64,000 nucleotides of DNA from Micromonospora costi (lineage in GTDB: Bacteria; Actinomycetota; Actinomycetes; Mycobacteriales; Micromonosporaceae). The notes beneath the pieces were generated by a model, which had not been told where the DNA came from, ran no database searches, and saw nothing but the letters and a program-made list of their open reading frames with translations. The stretch covers positions 434,001 to 498,000 of the forward strand of contig NZ_RBAN01000002.1 of assembly GCF_003626655.1 (NCBI RefSeq). Reading direction: 5' to 3'. Position 1 is the first letter of the stretch. Every line of letters starts with the position of its first letter. Positions 23,923-34,054 of this stretch are shown here, one piece after another. A program made the position numbers and the translations under genes.

Positions 23923-25593
23923 TCAGTCGTCGTCGTACTCGTTGCGGTCCCAGCGCCCCCCGATCGGCGGGGTGTCCAGCCGGAGCGGCCCGGCCGCGTT
24001 GCCGGCGAAGTCGTTGTCCTGGACCCGGCACGCCACGCAACTGCCCTGCTCCGTGATCCAGAGCCCGTACGTCTGACTCTGCTCGTCACGGTGGTCCCAG
24101 ACCCGGTTCCCGCGGACCGTGGCCGAGTCGAACGCGGCGTTGACGGTGATGCCGGCCCGGGTTGGCGGCGGCTCCGGCAACGCGTACGCCGAGCCCGGCA
24201 ACGGGGTGTCCTCGTTCCAGGCGGTGTAGGAGTCCGGCCGGATCTCGGCGAGGAACAGTTCGGTGTCGGTGTTGCCCGCCACGACCGCCGTACGGGAACC
24301 CACCCGCAGCACCTTGCCGCGGTGGCCGTCGGCGGGCCAGTGCGCCGTACGGTCCGACATGGCCCGCGGGCCGTACCGCACCGAATCACCGCCCCCGGTC
24401 ACGGCCGGGGCGCAGCGCTGCCCGTTGTTGCGGATCCGGTTGTTGACCACGATGGCGTCGGTCATCGGCCGGTCGACCCGGATCCCGTCGAGACCGTTGT
24501 CCCAGATCTCGTTGCTGTCGACGACCATGTCCACGGCCGCGCCCTGGTAGCCCCGGCCCAGATCGTGCTCGTGGTAGCCGTACGCCCCGTTGCCGCTGAT
24601 CCGGTTGCCCCGGACGGTGTATGGACCCGGCGTGTTGCCCATGCTGACGCCGTCGCCGACGTTACGGTCGACGACGCAGTCGGTCAGCAGACCGCCGCGA
24701 CCGGCGATCCCCGCGGTGCCGTTCGCCGACACGTCGAAGCCGGCCTCCAGGTTGCCGGTCAGGGTGCAGGCCGACACGATGAGCCCGTCGGCGCCCCAGT
24801 CGGAGATGCCGAAACGGTTGGCCTGGCTGTGGCAGCCGATGATGCGGAAGCCTCGGGGCGGCGTCCAGTAGTCCTTCTGCAACTCCAGGAAGATCCCGTT
24901 CGTTCCGTTGGCGACCGTCGTGCAGTTGGCGATGGTGAGCCGTTCCACCTCGCCCCAGCCGCCGATGCCGACGCCGATGCCCGCGCCGCCGATCTCCTCA
25001 CCGTTGTCCAGCCGGCCACAGCCGACCACCACGCACCCGTCGATCAGGCTGTCCTGGAGGAAGTCGCAGCCCAGCCCCGTCGCTCCCGTGTGGTGGATGT
25101 ACAGGTTCCGGAACACGCCGCGGACGACGTACTGGAGGCCCAGCCCCTTGGCGAGGTAGCTGTACTCGGCCATCGCCACGCCCGAACCGTCGATCTCGAA
25201 ATCGGCGAACGTGCAGTCCGCGATGTGCCGGTCCCGGTCCGCGCCGTGCTGCACCGTGGTCCAGAATGCGAGCGGCGTCGGGTCCGCCCGGTTTCCCGCG
25301 TTGCTCAACGTGAAGCGGGTGGCCGCCGGTCCCGCCCCGACGAGCGACACCCCGCTGCGCCACACCGTGCCGGCGTCCCGGATGGAGTAGATGCCCGGCG
25401 GGCAGTAGATGACCCGGGGCCGGCCGTCCGCGGCGTACCCGTCACCGAGCCGGTCCACCAGGGCGGCGAGCGCCGGCTGGTCGTTGGTCAAGCCGTCGCC
25501 CTGCAACCCGTGGTCGCGGGCGTCGCAGTACAGCGGCGCACCGGCGACCGGCGTGGGCCGCTGCGCGACGGTGGGCAGGCCGTGCTGCGACAC
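23923..25593 (-). CDS. Pectate-lyase-like right-handed beta-helix protein
   Basis: A 556-residue protein with the Pectate_lyase_3/GH28-like N-terminal cap (YCDARDHGLQGDGLTNDQPALAALVD, then VIYCPPGIYSI). Many beta-helix coils follow, marked by ladder residues such as NNGQR, GNRISGNGAYGY and DNDFAGNAAG. The start is GTG at 25593 with GGAAGGAG 8 nt upstream. No signal peptide is visible, which is odd for a presumed polysaccharide-active protein. It may be cytoplasmic, exported non-classically, or a structural protein. No clear lyase or hydrolase triad can be assigned from sequence alone. The 223 bp upstream (25594-25816) hold nothing recognisable. Confidence 0.82.
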   Translation of the reverse strand: MSQHGLPTVAQRPTPVAGAPLYCDARDHGLQGDGLTNDQPALAALVDRLGDGYAADGRPRVIYCPPGIYSIRDAGTVWRSGVSLVGAGPAATRFTLSNAGNRADPTPLAFWTTVQHGADRDRHIADCTFADFEIDGSGVAMAEYSYLAKGLGLQYVVRGVFRNLYIHHTGATGLGCDFLQDSLIDGCVVVGCGRLDNGEEIGGAGIGVGIGGWGEVERLTIANCTTVANGTNGIFLELQKDYWTPPRGFRIIGCHSQANRFGISDWGADGLIVSACTLTGNLEAGFDVSANGTAGIAGRGGLLTDCVVDRNVGDGVSMGNTPGPYTVRGNRISGNGAYGYHEHDLGRGYQGAAVDMVVDSNEIWDNGLDGIRVDRPMTDAIVVNNRIRNNGQRCAPAVTGGGDSVRYGPRAMSDRTAHWPADGHRGKVLRVGSRTAVVAGNTDTELFLAEIRPDSYTAWNEDTPLPGSAYALPEPPPTRAGITVNAAFDSATVRGNRVWDHRDEQSQTYGLWITEQGSCVACRVQDNDFAGNAAGPLRLDTPPIGGRWDRNEYDDD

Positions 25594-25816
25594 CGGGCGC
25601 TCCTTCCACGGTCGGTTCGCTGAGCCGCCGCGCGCTTTCCCGCTCCCCGTGCGAGAAAACGCCGCACCGCGCGAGCCCCGCGACCCGGCCCGACCCGCCG
25701 CGGTCGCCGACCGGCCCCGCCCGGCCTGGTCAGGCGCGAGGCCGCCGCCCGGCCGCGACTTCCCGGCCGTCGACCCGCCCGGCCGCCGACGCGGGCGGCG
25801 CCGACCCGGCCGCTCG

Positions 25817-26197
25817 TCAGGCGCCGGCGCCGCCGGTCGCCCGATCGACAGCGGCGTCCAGCGCTTGCGGCGTACGGCCGACCACTGCCGTGCCGTCGTC
25901 GAGGAGGAGGATCGGCCGCTGGATCAACTCGGGGTGGGCGGCCATGGCCTCGATCCACCGCGACTCGTTCGCGTCGTCCCGCGGCCAGTCGGTCAGCCCC
26001 AGCTCACCCGCCACCGGCTCCTGCGTCCGGCACACCTCCCACGGCCGCGCGCCGAGCCGGCGCAGCACGTCGGTCAACTCCTCGACGCTTGGCGGCTGCT
26101 CCAGGTAGGCCCGCAGCCGGACGGGCACCCGCGCCTCATCGAGGGTCGCGCGGGCCGTGGCGCATTTCGAGCAGGCCGGGTTATTCCACATCTCCAT
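25817..26197 (-). CDS. ArsC/Spx-family arsenate reductase-like protein
   Basis: A 126-residue thioredoxin-fold protein of the ArsC family. MEMWNNPACSKCATARATL holds the N-terminal active cysteine (Cys in NPACSKC, a CxxC variant). QRPILLLDDGTAVVGR is the conserved ArsC phosphate/arsenate loop region with its Arg. I start at the ATG at 26197 because family members begin with M-x-W/I-x-NP; an ATG at 26206 is also possible. No ars operon surrounds it, and many actinomycete members of this group may be redox proteins rather than true arsenate reductases. Confidence 0.82.
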   Translation of the reverse strand: MEMWNNPACSKCATARATLDEARVPVRLRAYLEQPPSVEELTDVLRRLGARPWEVCRTQEPVAGELGLTDWPRDDANESRWIEAMAAHPELIQRPILLLDDGTAVVGRTPQALDAAVDRATGGAGA

Positions 26198-26248
26198 GCC
26201 GGCCATCGTGGCAAACCCGTCGACAACGCGGGACGACCGACTCATCCA

Positions 26249-26325
26249 TGATCGACTCCGCTTCCAGGAAGTCGCGGTGTCCCGCCCGTCCCGACAGCGC
26301 GACTTCAGGAAAGTCGAGTCGATCA
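26249..26325. repeat. 77-bp palindromic repeat unit A
   Basis: An imperfect inverted repeat. TGATCGACTCCGCTTCCAGG at the left pairs with the right arm ending GAGTCGATCA, and both arms meet at GTCGCG/CGCGAC. It is about 91% identical (70 of 77 by eye) to unit D at 26627-26703, which has the same length. It could form a long RNA hairpin or cruciform. Confidence 0.75.
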
Positions 26326-26469
26326 AGCGCGAGGAGGCACCCTCGGCGCGGCCCGGCACAGACCGGACCCATCAGCAGCGCCCGCCCCACGGGCACCCCA
26401 TCGCCGACACCGGCCGAACCGACGGCACACCCGGGCGACGCCCCTCGCTCGTCGATGCCGAACACCCCT

Positions 26470-26500
26470 TGATCGACTCCATTTCGCCGAGGTGACGCGG
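26470..26500. repeat. Single arm of a palindromic repeat (unit B)
   Basis: TGATCGACTCCATTTCGCCG followed by a GCGG-rich segment matches the left arm of unit C 64 bp downstream. I cannot find its own right arm, so it looks like a degenerate or half unit. Confidence 0.5.
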
Positions 26501-26531
26501 TCGGGCGCCAATGCCGCAACGCAGCGCAAAC

Positions 26532-26612
26532 CGTGATCGACTCCGTTTCGCCGATACGGCGGGGTCCCCGCGCGCCGGATACCGCCACATCGGCGATCTG
26601 GTGTCGATCACG
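26532..26612. repeat. 81-bp palindromic repeat unit C
   Basis: The left arm CGTGATCGACTCCGTTTCGC and right arm ending GTGTCGATCACG are complementary with scattered mismatches, and the inner CGCGCGCCGG region closes the loop. Same GATCGAC head as units A, B and D but a different stem body. Confidence 0.65.
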
Positions 26613-26626
26613 CCCCGCCGAACGGT

Positions 26627-26703
26627 TGATCGACTCCGGTTCCAGGAAGTCGCGGTGTCCCACCCGTCCCAACAGCGCGACTTCCAGAAACCCGAGTCGA
26701 TCA
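26627..26703. repeat. 77-bp palindromic repeat unit D
   Basis: Near copy of unit A. One difference between A and D is compensatory: a C-G pair near the 13th stem position in A is G-C in D. This suggests that base pairing is conserved. Confidence 0.75.
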
Positions 26704-26869
26704 GGCGAGACAGAACAACGGGCGGCCGGAGTGCCCAGGCCGGCCCCAACACCGGCCGCCAGCACCAGCGTGTCCCCAAGGGTCCGTCCAAGGCATACCC
26801 GAATGTCCGTCCAAGGCGCACCCGGACCGGGCAAACCGGACGCCCTCCCACCCCGGCCCCCCACTCCGG

Positions 26870-26944
26870 TCGATCATGCAATTGTGGTGGCCGCTTAGAC
26901 CCGGAATGTCACTTTTGCGAGGCACCACAACTGCATGATCGACA
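26870..26944. repeat. GATCATG-headed long hairpin
   Basis: GTCGATCATGCAATTGTGGT (26870-26889) plus one more base pairs with the arm 26924-26944, the only mismatch being at the tenth-from-loop position. This gives a 21-bp stem and a 33-nt loop. It contains no start codon or obvious gene, and it lies inside the gene-free 26.2-27.5 kb stretch. Confidence 0.7.
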
Positions 26945-27157
26945 GGGTGGGTGGGGGCCGCGAGGTGTGGAGCGGACGGGCGCCCGGTTCGGTCGGACCC
27001 GGCCGGGCCCGGATGTCTGGTTTCGGGTCGGATGTGCCGTGGCTGGGGTCACCTGGGTGGCGGAATCGCGGCCGGGTCCGGGTCGTTGAACATGGTCGTG
27101 CCGGGCGGAGCAGCGAGCTCCCGCCGCGGCCACCCCCGGAGCCAACCGCTCCGTCTG

Positions 27158-27410
27158 CGGAACACCTAGCCGGTCCGGTTGGTTGACTCCCCCGGCCACC
27201 GAGGGCCCCGATCGGAACACCCGGCCGGCCCCGTTGGTTGAGTCCCCGGGCCACACCGAGGGCGGCGCCGGCGGAATGCCGAGCCCCACCCGTCGGTTGA
27301 ACCCCGGAACGCGGGCCACAGCCCGGCGGAATGCCGGACCTGACCCGTCGGTTGAACCGGAACGCCGGCCACCCCCCGGCGGAATGCCGGACCGGCCCGC
27401 ATCGTTACAC
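27158..27410 (+). repeat. Degenerate tandem repeat, about five units of 53-59 bp
   Basis: CGGAA(C/T)(A/G)CC recurs at 27158, 27213, 27272, 27327 and 27380 (spacings 55, 59, 55 and 53). GGTTGA recurs at 27181, 27236, 27295 and 27350 with matching spacing. Units also share GGCCAC and GAGGGC blocks. The whole gap 26198-27515 contains no gene I can support. This array directly precedes the C39-like peptidase gene, leaving about 100 bp for its promoter. Confidence 0.7.
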
Positions 27411-27515
27411 CCCGGAGCGCCCGAGCAGGCCAGGCCGCCGGGCACACCGAATCCCCTTGTCTTCACCGTGCGGCGCAGTCGCACGTTCACACCCCCGACC
27501 AGAGGAGTACCCATC

Positions 27516-28166
27516 ATGCGTACCGATCTGATCCGTAAGACCGCACTGACCACCGCCGGCATCGCCGCCACCGGTATCGGCATCGCCGCTCCGGCGATCG
27601 CCGCCCACGCCGACGCCAAGCCGGCCGCGCAGGCCGAGCGCAAGGGCGGCGGCCACGGTGAGCGGGAGCTCAACGTGCGCTACGAGGCCCAGCCGAACTT
27701 CTTCTACTGCGGCCCCGCGGCGACCCGTAACGCTCTCTCGGTCCAGGGCAAGGACATCAACGTCGACGCCATGGCCAAGGAGATGGGCACCACCGAGGCC
27801 GGCACCAACTCGATCAACGACATCACCCCGGTACTGAACAAGGAGACCGGTAAGAACGTGTACCGGAGCGTCGAGATCAGCACCAACAAGGCCGACGACA
27901 AGCAGACTGACAAGCTGCAGGCGGACATCGTACGTACGGTCGACGACGGCCGCGCCGTGGTCGCCAACATCGCCGGCACCGCCACCGACACCGATGGCAA
28001 CACCCACTCCTTCGAGGGCGGGCACTACATCAGCGTCATCGGTTACCGGGACGGCGGGAAGGTCGTGACGATCGCCGACTCGGCCGACCCGAACATGGCG
28101 TCCTACCGGATGAGCGTGGACAACCTCGCCGACTGGATCGCCACCCGCGGCTACTCCGCCAACTGA
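27516..28166 (+). CDS. Secreted C39-like cysteine peptidase family protein
   Basis: A 216-residue exported protein. A signal peptide covers about 1-32 (IRKTALTTAGIAATGIGIAAP, AxA site AAHA). The papain-like C39_2 domain has Cys65 in FYCGPAATRNAL, His170 in GGHYISVIGY and Asp188 in IADSADP, a complete catalytic triad. It could be a peptidase, or an inactivated relative used as a surface or development protein. AGAGGAG lies 8 nt before the ATG, which fixes the start; the longer open frame upstream runs into tandem repeats and is rejected. It ends in paired strong hairpins. Confidence 0.87.
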   Translation: MRTDLIRKTALTTAGIAATGIGIAAPAIAAHADAKPAAQAERKGGGHGERELNVRYEAQPNFFYCGPAATRNALSVQGKDINVDAMAKEMGTTEAGTNSINDITPVLNKETGKNVYRSVEISTNKADDKQTDKLQADIVRTVDDGRAVVANIAGTATDTDGNTHSFEGGHYISVIGYRDGGKVVTIADSADPNMASYRMSVDNLADWIATRGYSAN

Positions 28167-28189
28167 CGCAGGAGCAGCCACCGGCACCA

Positions 28190-28225
28190 CGAAGGGCCGG
28201 CCCCCACCCGGGGGCCGGCCCTTCG
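28190..28225 (+). terminator. Perfect 16-bp terminator stem after C39-like gene
   Basis: CGAAGGGCCGGCCCCC (28190-28205), loop ACCC, exact complement 28210-28225. Confidence 0.85.
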
Positions 28226-28234
28226 GCATGACCG

Positions 28235-28264
28235 GGGCCGGCCCCCTACCGTGGGGGTCGGCCC
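28235..28264. terminator. Second hairpin, related arms
   Basis: GGGCCGGCCCCC (28235-28246) pairs with GGGGGTCGGCCC (28253-28264) with one wobble. Its arms resemble those of the hairpin at 28190-28225, so alternative pairing between the two is possible. Serves the convergent dedA gene. Confidence 0.65.
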
Positions 28265-28279
28265 TTCGTCGTCCTCACA

Positions 28280-28930
28280 TCAGGTACGGCTGTCGGCGGG
28301 GACGGCCTCGTCGCGGTCCGGCTCGTGGTGCAGCCGGTGGGCGCGCCGCCGCAGCCACCAGGTGGTGCCGACCCCGGCGAGCACGGCCACGGCGAGCCCG
28401 GCCCAGGAGAGGTCCTTGAGCCAGTGCTCGGCGACCCGGCCGAGGTGGTAGAGCAGGTACGTGGTGGTGAAGGCCCAGACCAGCCCGCCGGCCGCGTTGG
28501 CGATCAGGAACCGGCGGTACGGCACGTGCAGGGCGCCCGCCAGCGGGCCGGCGAGGATCCGCAGCAGTGCCACGAAGCGGCCGAAGAAGACGGCCCAGAC
28601 CCCGTGCCGGGCGAAGCTCAGTTCGGCGCGGGCGAGCTGCGCGGGGCCGAGGTGCCGGGGGAAGCGGCGGCCCAGCCGGGCGAGCAGCGGCCGCCCGCCG
28701 CGACGGCCGATCGCGTAGCCGATGGAGTCGCCGACGATGGCGCCGAACGCGGCGGCGAGCGCCACCCACTCCGGTTCGACGGCGCCCGCGGCGGCCAGCA
28801 GCGCCGCGCTGACGAGCGTGATCTCGCCGGGCAGCGGCACGCCCATGCTCTCGACGCCGATGATGCCGGCGACGATCAGGTAGACCGCCATCGGCGGCAG
28901 CGCCACGAGCCAGTGTTGTACGTCCAGCAC
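28280..28930 (-). CDS. DedA family membrane protein (SNARE-associated/VTT domain)
   Basis: A 216-residue multi-pass protein of the DedA superfamily, linked to membrane lipid recycling (undecaprenyl-phosphate or phospholipid scrambling) and envelope homeostasis. Hallmarks are GVESMGVPLPGEITL near residue 25, GAIVGDSIGYAIGRRGGRP near 65, the FGRFVALLRILAGPLAG motif near 118 (F/YxRxxPxxR-like) and the ANAAGGLVWAFTTTYLLYHLG helix. GTG start at 28930 with GGAGG upstream. The C-terminal tail is short and charged. Confidence 0.9.
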   Translation of the reverse strand: MLDVQHWLVALPPMAVYLIVAGIIGVESMGVPLPGEITLVSAALLAAAGAVEPEWVALAAAFGAIVGDSIGYAIGRRGGRPLLARLGRRFPRHLGPAQLARAELSFARHGVWAVFFGRFVALLRILAGPLAGALHVPYRRFLIANAAGGLVWAFTTTYLLYHLGRVAEHWLKDLSWAGLAVAVLAGVGTTWWLRRRAHRLHHEPDRDEAVPADSRT

Positions 28931-29092
28931 GCCCAGCCTCCCCGGTCCGGCCTCGAACCCTACCCGCGGTCGGTACGGGCCGGCGGGCCTGCGGCGCCCG
29001 TCGACGGCCGGCCCGGGAGCGACGGACAGCCCGGGACCGGCGGCCGGCCCGGAGCAGCGGCGGCCGGCCCGGGGCAGCGGCGGCCGGCCCGG

Positions 29093-29449
29093 TCAGCGGG
29101 CCGGGGCGAGGAACTCCAGCCGGTTGCCGTGCGCGTCCTCCGTGTGGAAGCGGCGCATGCCGGGCAGCTCGTCGTCACCCCAGGTCACCGGGAGGCCGGC
29201 GGCGGTGAGGCGCGCCGCGAGGTCGTCCAGGTCGGGCCGTACGAGGGCGGGGTGCGCCTTGCGGGCGGGCCGGAAGTCGTCCTCGACGCCGAGGTGCAGT
29301 TCGGCGCCGTACCCGGTGAACCAGCACCCGCCGCGAGCCGCGAGCGCGGGCGGTTTGGGTTTCTCGGTCATGCCGAGCAGGTCGACGTAGAACGCCCGGG
29401 ACGCGTCCTCGGAGTCGCGTGGGCAGGCGAGTTGCACGTGATGGATCAT
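29093..29449 (-). CDS. VOC (glyoxalase/dioxygenase fold) family protein
   Basis: A 118-residue protein with the vicinal oxygen chelate fold. It begins MIHHVQLACPRDSEDASRAFYVDLLGM (first beta-alpha-beta module) and ends RRFHTEDAHGNRLEFLAPA, with the usual metal-site Glu near the end. The ATG at 29449 is chosen because GAGGAGGG lies about 7 nt upstream. Substrate unknown. It is divergent from acnA. Confidence 0.85.
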   Translation of the reverse strand: MIHHVQLACPRDSEDASRAFYVDLLGMTEKPKPPALAARGGCWFTGYGAELHLGVEDDFRPARKAHPALVRPDLDDLAARLTAAGLPVTWGDDELPGMRRFHTEDAHGNRLEFLAPAR

Positions 29450-29496
29450 GGAACACCCTCCTCGTTCCGCACGATGGCACGAGGTTGCGTTCATAG

Positions 29497-29517
29497 CAAG
29501 ACGGACGTACGGTTTTG
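29497..29517 (+). promoter_or_regulatory. Candidate AcnR operator upstream of acnA
   Basis: CAAGACGGACGTACGGTTTT (29497-29516) shares the 11-mer ACGTACGGTTT and the flanking CAAG with the palindrome upstream of the acnR-like gene at 44130-44149. It lies about 105 bp before the acnA start, within the divergent VOC/acnA region. Binding by the window's own AcnR-like repressor is inferred. Confidence 0.6.
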
Positions 29518-29622
29518 TTGAGTGCGGGACGCGGGTAAGTGTTGCCTAACCTCGGCGGCACCCGGCCCGGTGCGACAGACTGCTCAGGACTACTCACGGT
29601 CGCTGGTGTGAAGGAGTACGAC

Positions 29623-32463
<2,841 letters not shown>

Positions 32464-32468
32464 CACAC

Positions 32469-32518
32469 CACGGACGAGGGCCCCTTCCCGCTGCTGCGGG
32501 GAGGGGCCCTCGTCCGTG
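32469..32518 (+). terminator. acnA terminator
   Basis: CACGGACGAGGGCCCCT (from 32469) pairs with AGGGGCCCTCGTCCGTG (to 32518), extended by CCCG/CGGG inside. It sits 6 nt after the stop. Confidence 0.9.
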
Positions 32519-32565
32519 TGCGGCCACCCGGCCGCCGCGTGCAGGGCGGCGGTCGCCGGGCGGCG

Positions 32566-33168
32566 TCAGTCCATCGCCCGCCGGGCGTCGCGGGTCTTCA
32601 TGGCGTGCTCCAGGAGGGTGATGAGCACCTCCTTGCTCGACTCCCGCCTGCGGGCGTCGCACAGCAGCACCGGCACTCCCGGGTCCAGGTTCAGTGCCGC
32701 CTGCACCTCGTCGAGCCGGTACTGCTTGGCGCCCTCGAAGCAGTTCACCGCCACCACGAACGGCGTGCCGCGCCCCTCGAAGTAGTCGATCGAGGGGAAG
32801 CAGTCGGCCAGCCGGCGGGTGTCGGCGAGCACCACCGCGCCGATCGCGCCGAGCGCCAGTTCGTCCCAGACGAACCAGAACCGGTCCTGCCCGGGGGTGC
32901 CGAAGAGGTAGAGCACCAGGTCGTCGCTGATGGTGATCCGGCCGAAGTCCATGGCGACCGTGGTGGTGCTCTTGCCCTCCACCCCGGACAGGTCGTCGAT
33001 GCCGACGCCGGACTCGGTCAGCACCTCCTCGGTGCGCAGCGGGCGCGTCTCGCTGACCGCGCCGACCATGGTGGTCTTGCCCACGCCGAACCCGCCCGCG
33101 ACCAGAATCTTGATCGCGGTGGGCAGTGGGGTCGCTCCCGCTGGCCGCTCAGAGGGCCCGTAGTCCAT
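32566..33168 (-). CDS. cvnD: Conservon GTPase-like ATP/GTP-binding protein CvnD
   Basis: A 200-residue small Ras-like GTPase, the fourth component of an actinobacterial conservon, in which a sensor-kinase-like protein, a roadblock protein, a DUF742 protein and this GTPase form a membrane-associated complex. P-loop GGFGVGKTT at about 25-33, switch II FGTPGQDRF near 89, and VNCF in place of a canonical NKxD, as is usual for CvnD. ATG at 33168 lies 20 bp inside the end of cvnC, a typical overlap. It closes the cvnABCD operon. Confidence 0.92.
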   Translation of the reverse strand: MDYGPSERPAGATPLPTAIKILVAGGFGVGKTTMVGAVSETRPLRTEEVLTESGVGIDDLSGVEGKSTTTVAMDFGRITISDDLVLYLFGTPGQDRFWFVWDELALGAIGAVVLADTRRLADCFPSIDYFEGRGTPFVVAVNCFEGAKQYRLDEVQAALNLDPGVPVLLCDARRRESSKEVLITLLEHAMKTRDARRAMD

Positions 33169-33535
33169 TGATAACCGCCTCGAAAACACTGTTGTCGGGA
33201 AGGCCGGCCGAGGTGCGCGGCTCGCGGACCTGGACCAGGTTGCGGGCCACCAGATCACCCAGCAGGACGCGGATGGTGCCCACCGGCAGGTCCAGGTGGG
33301 CGGCGATCTCCGCGACGGACTGCATGCGCTGGCAGAGCCCGACGATCGCCACGTGCTCGGGCCCGAGGCCGATTTCCGCGCCCACGTCCGCGCGGGTGGC
33401 CGTGACGAGCGAGATCAGGTCGAACGTGCCGGTGACCGGGCGGGCCCGACCGCGCGTGACCGCGTACGGACGCACCACCGGCCCGGCATGGTCGTCCACC
33501 CACTGGTGCTCCGCGGGCTCCCCCTGGACCGTCAT
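33149..33535 (-). CDS. cvnC: Conservon DUF742 protein CvnC
   Basis: A 128-residue DUF742 protein with a winged-helix-like core. VVRPYAVTRGRARP opens the domain. Family landmarks follow: LISLVTATR, then LCQRMQSVAEIAAHLDLPVGTIRVLLGDLV and a terminal VFEAVINGLRAL. The helix-turn-helix look probably reflects a protein-interaction fold rather than proven DNA binding. It starts 5 bp after cvnB and overlaps cvnD. Confidence 0.92.
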   Translation of the reverse strand: MTVQGEPAEHQWVDDHAGPVVRPYAVTRGRARPVTGTFDLISLVTATRADVGAEIGLGPEHVAIVGLCQRMQSVAEIAAHLDLPVGTIRVLLGDLVARNLVQVREPRTSAGLPDNSVFEAVINGLRAL

Positions 33536-33540
33536 GGCGC

Positions 33541-33963
33541 CTACTTCTCGCCGGTCGACTGCTCGGCAGTGCGGGTAGGCGAGGCCACGTGCTTGCCGAC
33601 CCGGGTGACGAGCATCGCCATCTCGTAGGCGATCAGCCCGACGTCGGCGTCCTCGGTCGCGAGGACCGCGAGGCAGGCGTTGCGCCCGGCGGCTGTGACG
33701 AAGAGGAACGAGGACTGCATCTCGATGATGGTCTGCTGCACCTGGCCACCACCGAATCGCTTGCCCGCGCCGCGGGCCAGGCTCTGGATCCCGGCCGCCA
33801 TCGCGGCCAGGTGCTCACCGTCGTCCCGGCTGAGCCCCTGCGAGGAGGCCATCAACAGGCCGTCCGTCGAGAGCGCGACCGCGTGCTCGGCCTGCTTCAC
33901 CCGGCCGACCAGGTCATCCAGCAACCACGTCAGGTCGGCACCCGATGCCGTCTTCTGGGCCAC
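33541..33963 (-). CDS. cvnB: Conservon roadblock/LC7 protein CvnB
   Basis: A 140-residue roadblock/LC7 domain protein (DLTWLLDDLVGRVKQAEHAVALSTDGLLMASS), expected to act as a GTPase-activating or scaffolding partner of CvnD. The C-terminal tail after GKHVASP is disordered. The gap to cvnA is 91 bp. Confidence 0.93.
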   Translation of the reverse strand: MAQKTASGADLTWLLDDLVGRVKQAEHAVALSTDGLLMASSQGLSRDDGEHLAAMAAGIQSLARGAGKRFGGGQVQQTIIEMQSSFLFVTAAGRNACLAVLATEDADVGLIAYEMAMLVTRVGKHVASPTRTAEQSTGEK

Positions 33964-34054
33964 TCGTCGTCCTCTTCTCCACCGGCGGATGTCGCCGCGT
34001 TCGTCTGGGCTGACCGTTCCGTCGCGAGCGGGATTCCCGCACCGCAGGCACGGA

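Noticed and set aside
26181..26864. Open frame of 227 codons on the minus strand across the palindromic repeats
   Set aside because: The translation repeats the palindrome (LDRLRF/IDSGFW-like strings) rather than a protein pattern, and it overlaps the start region of the ArsC-like gene.
27158..27410. Possible CRISPR array
   Set aside because: Units are degenerate throughout, with no constant repeat and unique spacer alternation, and no cas gene is nearby.
27183..27515. N-terminal extension of the C39-like protein
   Set aside because: The in-frame upstream region is the tandem repeat. AGAGGAG and a perfect signal peptide mark the ATG at 27516 as the start.
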